NCBI GenBank assembly: GCA_024451685.1
Contig: JAMXCW010000007.1
Location: 29,120 to 84,070, forward strand
Direction of reading: 5' to 3'
Origin: Candidatus Bathyanammoxibius amoris
GTDB taxonomy: Bacteria > Planctomycetota > Brocadiia > Brocadiales > Bathyanammoxibiaceae
DNA: 54,951 nt
Shown: positions 50,696-54,951 of the stretch, in pieces
How positions within the stretch are numbered: the stretch's first letter is position 1
Layout of the letters: each line of letters starts with the position of its first letter
The notes under the pieces: model-generated
Databases searched by the model: none
What the model was told of the DNA's origin: nothing
Seen by the model: the letters and a program-made list of their open reading frames with translations, nothing else
Position numbers and translations under genes: made by a program

Positions 50696-51958
50696 TTAGC
50701 GTTTTAGTTGCCGGGTTGTCTTTTCTATTACAGAAACCGCGGAGCCTTTATGGAAACGCGTCTCAATCCTGTCTCCGCGCCTCAAGCCTTTTGCGGCGGT
50801 AAGCACCTCGCCGTCCTTCGTGGTAATGGAATAACCCCTGGCCAGCACCTTCAATGGGCTCAGGCCTTCCAGCTTGTTGCCCGTACCTGCCAGGCGTTCC
50901 CTCTTTAATGTAAGCAAATGGCTCAGGCCTCGGCTAAACCCGCAGGATAACTCTTCCACCCTGGCCCTGTACCGGTGCACAGTTTCCAGAGGCTGACGAA
51001 AACCATATCTGCGCGGGAACTCCATCAGCCTGTTTCTCACGCCTTCCAGCCTGCCACGCGCGGCGTTGTGTATCCTCGATATCAGTGTGTCCATCCTTTC
51101 CAGAAGTTCATCTCTTACGGGAACAACCATCTGCGCGGCCGCGGTTGGAGTTGGGGCCCTCAGGTCGGCCACAAAGTCAGAGATGGTAAAATCTATCTCA
51201 TGTCCCACCGCAGATATTACGGGAATTTCAGAGGCGTAAATGCTCCTCGCTACCACTTCCTCATTAAAGGCCCAAAGGTCCTCTATGCTCCCTCCGCCCC
51301 TGCCGACGATGATTACATCGACAGGAGTATTGGAGCGGTTATTATTGATGTCAGTTATGGCAAGGGCTATCTCCTCACCGGCCCCCTCTCCCTGAACCCT
51401 TACGGGGTAGATAATAACCTCAACCTGAGGTGACCTTGTGCGCAAAATCTTTAGCATGTCTCCCAAAGCCGCGCCACTGAGAGAACTAACAATAGTCACC
51501 CGCCGTGGCAAAAAGGGTAACGGCTTCTTGTGTGCAGGGTCAAAAAGACCCTCCTTTTCCAGGCGCTCCTTTAGCTGCAAAAACGCGAGCTGCAGCGGGC
51601 CAATTCCCCTGGGTTCAACCACCTCAATTACGAGTTGATACTGGCCCCTGGGGGCATAAACGGAGATAGAGCCAAAGGCTATTACCTCCATCCCGGTTTT
51701 CAACGTAAAGGGGACTCTGACAGCGACGTTACGAAACATCACGGCCTGGAGTTGAGCATACTTATCTTTTAACGTCATGTACACGTGGCCGGACCCCGGC
51801 CTGCTTATATTCGAGACCTCTCCTACCGTCCACACCTCCCAAAACTCTTCTTCGATAGAGTCTTTAATCCTTTGGGTTATCTCAGAGATTGTATGGACCT
51901 TTTGCTCTATGGAGCCCGGTTCTCTGGTCAGGGTCGATATGTCAAGGTTGTTGCTCAT
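50696..51958 (-). CDS. xseA: Exodeoxyribonuclease VII large subunit
   Basis: Degrades single-stranded DNA to acid-soluble oligonucleotides. 420 residues. An N-terminal OB fold (VWTVGEVSNISRPGSGHVYMTLKD) precedes the catalytic domain with FDPAHKKPLPFLPRRVTIVS, TSLSGAALGDMLKIL-like, DVIIVGRGGGSIEDLWAFNEE, ISAVGHEIDFTISDFVADLRAPTPTAAA and the C-terminal LARGYSIT repeat-like strand. The start lies 2 bp after ymdB. Confidence 0.95.
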   Translation of the reverse strand: MSNNLDISTLTREPGSIEQKVHTISEITQRIKDSIEEEFWEVWTVGEVSNISRPGSGHVYMTLKDKYAQLQAVMFRNVAVRVPFTLKTGMEVIAFGSISVYAPRGQYQLVIEVVEPRGIGPLQLAFLQLKERLEKEGLFDPAHKKPLPFLPRRVTIVSSLSGAALGDMLKILRTRSPQVEVIIYPVRVQGEGAGEEIALAITDINNNRSNTPVDVIIVGRGGGSIEDLWAFNEEVVARSIYASEIPVISAVGHEIDFTISDFVADLRAPTPTAAAQMVVPVRDELLERMDTLISRIHNAARGRLEGVRNRLMEFPRRYGFRQPLETVHRYRARVEELSCGFSRGLSHLLTLKRERLAGTGNKLEGLSPLKVLARGYSITTKDGEVLTAAKGLRRGDRIETRFHKGSAVSVIEKTTRQLKR

Positions 51959-51960
51959 TG

Positions 51961-52770
51961 TTAGTGTCGGTGTCCGTATCCGTTGTTTTCGTGTACTACC
52001 AGTCTTTTGATCCCTTCCGCCTTGCCTGTGGAGGCGTCAACCGTTATGATAACGCCGCTCATTCTCACGTCCTCCTTTGCCACCTCGAAGCGGGTAGGCA
52101 TCTGTGTCGTAATGAACTTCAGGACATGGTCCTTGTTCCTGCCCAAAACAGAGTGATAGGGACCCGTCATCCCCAGGTCGGTTATATAAGCGGTGCTTTC
52201 CGGTAAGACCCTCTCGTCCGCCGTTTGTATGTGAGTGTGGGTCCCTACCACGGCACTTACCCTTCCATCCAGATACCATCCCATGGCTACCTTTTCAGAA
52301 GTCGCCTCGGCGTGAATATCGACAATAATTATCTGCGCCCTTCCGGAGACCTCCTTAAGTATCCGGTCGACCGCCCGGAAGGGGCAGTCTATAGGAGACA
52401 TGAACACCCGGCCCAAGAGGTTTATGATGGCTATATCAGGCCCCAGATGGGTTTTTACCACAACCCACCCTCTGCCCTTGGCCAGGGGTGAGTAGTTTGC
52501 GGGCCTTAGTATCCGGCTTTCCGTCTCCAGGACCGGAATTGCCTCCTTTTTCTTCCAGACATGGTCCCCTGTGGTAAGGACATTCAGTCCAGAGGCAAAC
52601 AGTTGTCTGGCCGCATCCTGAGTTATGCCTGAACCGCCTGCGGCATTTTCCGCGTTGGCCACGGCGAAGTCTATTTTTTCTTCTTTTAAAAGAGCGGGCA
52701 GTCTATTTTCTATGATGTCCCTTCCCGGTTGCCCGACAACATCACCTAATACTAGAACGTTAAACTTCAT
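51961..52770 (-). CDS. YmdB-type metallophosphoesterase
   Basis: A 269-residue calcineurin-like phosphoesterase of the TIGR00282 family. Motifs: VLVLGDVVGQPGRDIIENRL, ANAENAAGGSGIT, LTTGDHVWKKKE, IIVDIHAEATSEKVAMGWYLDGRVSAVVGTHTHIQTADE and MTGPYHSVLG. In Bacillus YmdB hydrolyses 2',3'-cyclic nucleotides. The ATG at 52770 fits homologues; 52782 would add four residues. Confidence 0.92.
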   Translation of the reverse strand: MKFNVLVLGDVVGQPGRDIIENRLPALLKEEKIDFAVANAENAAGGSGITQDAARQLFASGLNVLTTGDHVWKKKEAIPVLETESRILRPANYSPLAKGRGWVVVKTHLGPDIAIINLLGRVFMSPIDCPFRAVDRILKEVSGRAQIIIVDIHAEATSEKVAMGWYLDGRVSAVVGTHTHIQTADERVLPESTAYITDLGMTGPYHSVLGRNKDHVLKFITTQMPTRFEVAKEDVRMSGVIITVDASTGKAEGIKRLVVHENNGYGHRH

Positions 52771-52826
52771 TTTCCGGCCCATCTCGATGTTGGTACTGAT
52801 TAGGCGTAAAGACGCCGATTGTGGAT

Positions 52827-53315
52827 TTAACGGCTTTTTGCTTGAAGCCGTTTTTTTAACATCTCCTCGATATCTTGCGGGATGAAGGCGCTTACTTCTC
52901 CGCCAAGGCTAACCGCGTCTTTTATTAACGTGGAATTTAAAAAGGAATACTTTTCACTCGTCATTATGAAAACTGTCTCCACGTCTTTTCTCACGGTGCG
53001 GTTGGTAAGGGCCATCCGGAACTCATATTCAAAATCCGACAAGGTTCGTATGCCCCTAAGGATGATGTTTATGTCCTTTCTTTGAAGGTAGTCCACGAGC
53101 ATACCGTCAAAGCTGTCAACCTGTATGTTCTTAAGGTGTCTGGTGTGGTCGGTAAGCATCCGTTTTCGTTCTTCAACACTGAACAAAGGTTCTTTATGCG
53201 GGTTGACTCCAATGGCGACTATTACTTCATCGAAGACCTTACTGCCTCTTTCGATTAGATCCAGGTGCCCGAAGGTGAGCGGGTCAAAGGTGCCGGGGTA
53301 GACCGCCTCCGTCAT
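52827..53315 (-). CDS. coaD: Phosphopantetheine adenylyltransferase
   Basis: Transfers AMP to 4'-phosphopantetheine in coenzyme A synthesis. 162 residues: YPGTFDPLTFGHLDLIERG carries the TxGH nucleotide motif, with NPHKEPLFSVEERKRML, RGIRTLSDFEYEFRMALTNR and a C-terminal STLIKDAVSLGG (ISSTxVR region). Its ATG overlaps the stop of the LptD-like gene (ATGA). Confidence 0.96.
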   Translation of the reverse strand: MTEAVYPGTFDPLTFGHLDLIERGSKVFDEVIVAIGVNPHKEPLFSVEERKRMLTDHTRHLKNIQVDSFDGMLVDYLQRKDINIILRGIRTLSDFEYEFRMALTNRTVRKDVETVFIMTSEKYSFLNSTLIKDAVSLGGEVSAFIPQDIEEMLKKRLQAKSR

Positions 53316-54951
53316 GGTTTTCTCCCGGTAAAGGTACGACTACGCCCGAAGGCCTGCGCCAAGCCCTTGGGCCGAAGCACAAAACTGAAACCTTTATTAC
53401 GGTTTACGATATCATAATTCACAGAAAAACCTGCAATCCAGTCATGAGACTCTCGAGTAAAGGAGAAGTTACTGAAAAGGTTTTTTGAGGTTGTCCCGCC
53501 GCTTTTTGTTCTGGCCCCCAGGTCAAAACTTTCAGTAAAGTTCGCGCGCCATTTCTTGCTGACCAGGACGTTCGCACCAAGTGTCACAGTCTTGCTGGTA
53601 TGTTGTATAAACCTGTAGCCTCCAAAGTATCTCCAGCTTTCCGATTTCTGAAATGAAAGGCCAATGTTAAAAACGTCGAGGTTCCTTTTGTTCAAATTAA
53701 ACTCGTTACGTTCAGACGTCACGGCTAATCTGTTGGTAACCTGCGCCCGGAGGTCAGTTTGTAAGTAGCTGTCCCGCCTTGGAATAAAGGCGCCTTCCGG
53801 AGTCTCCACCGTACGGACTACTTCACCTCTCCCTTGTTTGCTCGGCCTGAAAAAATGTAATTCGGTATTTAACTCAAGCAGATCTACAACCGACATCTTC
53901 CATGGCGGGCCGCGGCGGGTCTGTATACGGTTCCTCACACCGATAGTTGCGGTGCGGTAATCCTCAAGCCCGTCCGACCTTTCATACTGAAGTATGTTTT
54001 CAGAGGTTTGCGTCGAGAGCGGCGCTAATAACACACGCCACTGGGGGATGATTATGTGGCGCAGCCCGTTGATTCTTAACAACCTGTTCTCATAGCTGTA
54101 GACCCTCCATAATTCCGTGCTGCCCTCAAAACCCAGACTCCCAATAAACCTCGCCGTGGCCGGACCCTTGGGTCCGCCGTCCTCCAGGCTCTTGCTGTAT
54201 GCAGCCACCCGGCCTCCTACAAACGGGTTGGCCTTAAAGATCGACCACTTGAACGGCGCACCGAGCGTGCCATCCAGGTCCAATCGGAATGAGTCCCCGG
54301 TGGTCGCCTTGAGTCTATCGAACGTCTCCTTGTCCCTATCTTCCATTCCTTCATCTATCTGATACCGAAGGTAGCCCACATCGGCCCTGGAGGTCATGTT
54401 AAGTCTATTCTCCCACAGAGGTTGTCCTATCATGTCGTAGGTCAGTTCGGGAAACGCCTCAGGGCCTGTCTGAAAATCATTTAACTGGTCTTTTACGAGG
54501 AAGACCGCACCGCGATTATCCCTGAGCCACCTGAGATTGAGATACGTCTCCTGCTTCTTGCCTTCAAAAAACTCCCTTTCAAAAAATTCTCTCAAGAAAT
54601 CTCTATCGCTCAGGTAAGAAAGCTCAATATCCGCACGCAGTTCCTCCGTGGCCTGCAGCCTGTTACGCAAGAGAATTCTACCTCTATTCCTGTTTTTGAC
54701 CTCCTCCTGGGGCGTGGAAACGTCCCTCTTGAGTTTGTCGTTGAGGTAATATGTCAGGAAGAAGCCTTCCAGGCCATGCAGTACGTCTTCACGTTTATAA
54801 TCGTACTCAGAGCCGAATCCCGGTCCCCTCTTATCAAAGTAGTCTGCGTTTATGAGCAACTTACTCCAACTGCTTAAGCTGTCCGGGACAAACGGAAGCA
54901 CAAAGGGATTCCAATCTGTAGTTACATAAACACCGTAACGGTCAGTTTTTC
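53312..54951 (-). CDS. lptD: LptD-like outer-membrane beta-barrel (N-terminus beyond window)
   Basis: The frame is open to the window edge, giving 546 codons without an N-terminus. The sequence is a series of alternating amphipathic strands with aromatic ends (ILLRNRLQATEELRADIELSYL, ANPFVGGRVAAY, YENRLLRINGLRHIIIPQWR, LNTELHFFRP, VNYDIV), typical of the C-terminal barrel of LPS-assembly proteins. RHIIIPQWRV fits the LptD RH...P region. It would insert lipopolysaccharide in the outer membrane. It is the first visible gene of the coaD-ymdB-xse-dxs-nadK-kor operon and overlaps coaD by 4 bp. An unrelated barrel cannot be excluded. Confidence 0.65.
   Translation of the reverse strand, partial: KTDRYGVYVTTDWNPFVLPFVPDSLSSWSKLLINADYFDKRGPGFGSEYDYKREDVLHGLEGFFLTYYLNDKLKRDVSTPQEEVKNRNRGRILLRNRLQATEELRADIELSYLSDRDFLREFFEREFFEGKKQETYLNLRWLRDNRGAVFLVKDQLNDFQTGPEAFPELTYDMIGQPLWENRLNMTSRADVGYLRYQIDEGMEDRDKETFDRLKATTGDSFRLDLDGTLGAPFKWSIFKANPFVGGRVAAYSKSLEDGGPKGPATARFIGSLGFEGSTELWRVYSYENRLLRINGLRHIIIPQWRVLLAPLSTQTSENILQYERSDGLEDYRTATIGVRNRIQTRRGPPWKMSVVDLLELNTELHFFRPSKQGRGEVVRTVETPEGAFIPRRDSYLQTDLRAQVTNRLAVTSERNEFNLNKRNLDVFNIGLSFQKSESWRYFGGYRFIQHTSKTVTLGANVLVSKKWRANFTESFDLGARTKSGGTTSKNLFSNFSFTRESHDWIAGFSVNYDIVNRNKGFSFVLRPKGLAQAFGRSRTFTGRKP

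Overview
The window looks like chromosomal DNA of a Gram-negative, probably anaerobic bacterium. An outer-membrane LptD-like barrel, a fused aroD-aroE gene, a SpoVG homologue with an inserted zinc ribbon, a korDABC 2-oxoacid:ferredoxin oxidoreductase and many TPR, coiled-coil and signalling proteins suggest the Planctomycetota, perhaps near the Brocadiia. This is inferred from gene content, not from a marker-gene tree. Most of the window is well-packed housekeeping DNA with short operons on both strands.

Layout. 1-3.3 kb: an exported TPR protein flanked by 119-bp direct repeats made of palindromic mini-elements, then a metallo-beta-lactamase-fold hydrolase and a tandem NDK-domain protein. 3.3-7 kb: dnaE. 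7-9.1 kb: an accessory patch with a membrane coiled-coil protein, tRNA-Glu(CTC), and three small membrane proteins, one built from four 18-residue repeats. 9.1-13.5 kb: a TPR protein and prfB-glyA-gpsA; prfB carries the RF2 +1 recoding site. 13.7-20.7 kb: rsmD-ispE-spoVG and ilvB-ilvN-ilvC-leuA, with an attenuator-like leader before ilvB. 20.7-27.7 kb: a four-gene signalling operon of binding protein, double-Cache histidine kinase, single REC protein and REC-GAF-PAS-HD-GYP. 28.1-39.3 kb: aroDE, a zinc-ribbon protein, a thioredoxin-NHL protein, aspS, three less characterised genes, a cluster of palindromic elements, recG and thiD. 39.3-44.9 kb: an NrdR-box-controlled stand-alone glycyl-radical domain, a TIGR00725-like protein, a MEMO-like protein, a candidate structured RNA and several exported or small proteins. 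45-55 kb: a long minus-strand operon lptD-coaD-ymdB-xseA-xseB-dxs-nadK-korDABC.

The most notable signals are these. (1) Two 16-bp NrdR-box-like palindromes, 31 bp centre to centre, lie just upstream of a consensus promoter for a 131-aa protein that is little more than a ribonucleotide-reductase-type glycyl-radical C-terminus. (2) The signalling operon has a binding protein whose N-terminal membrane leader is a near-copy, at DNA level, of the kinase's first transmembrane segment, with no ABC transporter genes beside it. (3) A structured RNA candidate at about 42.2-42.4 kb has its own -10 box and a terminal T-run. (4) A family of mini-elements is bounded by TGTAG...CTACA. (5) Several promoters place the start codon about 6-13 bp after the -10 box, implying leaderless or nearly leaderless mRNAs.

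All functional assignments come from reading motifs; no database search was run.
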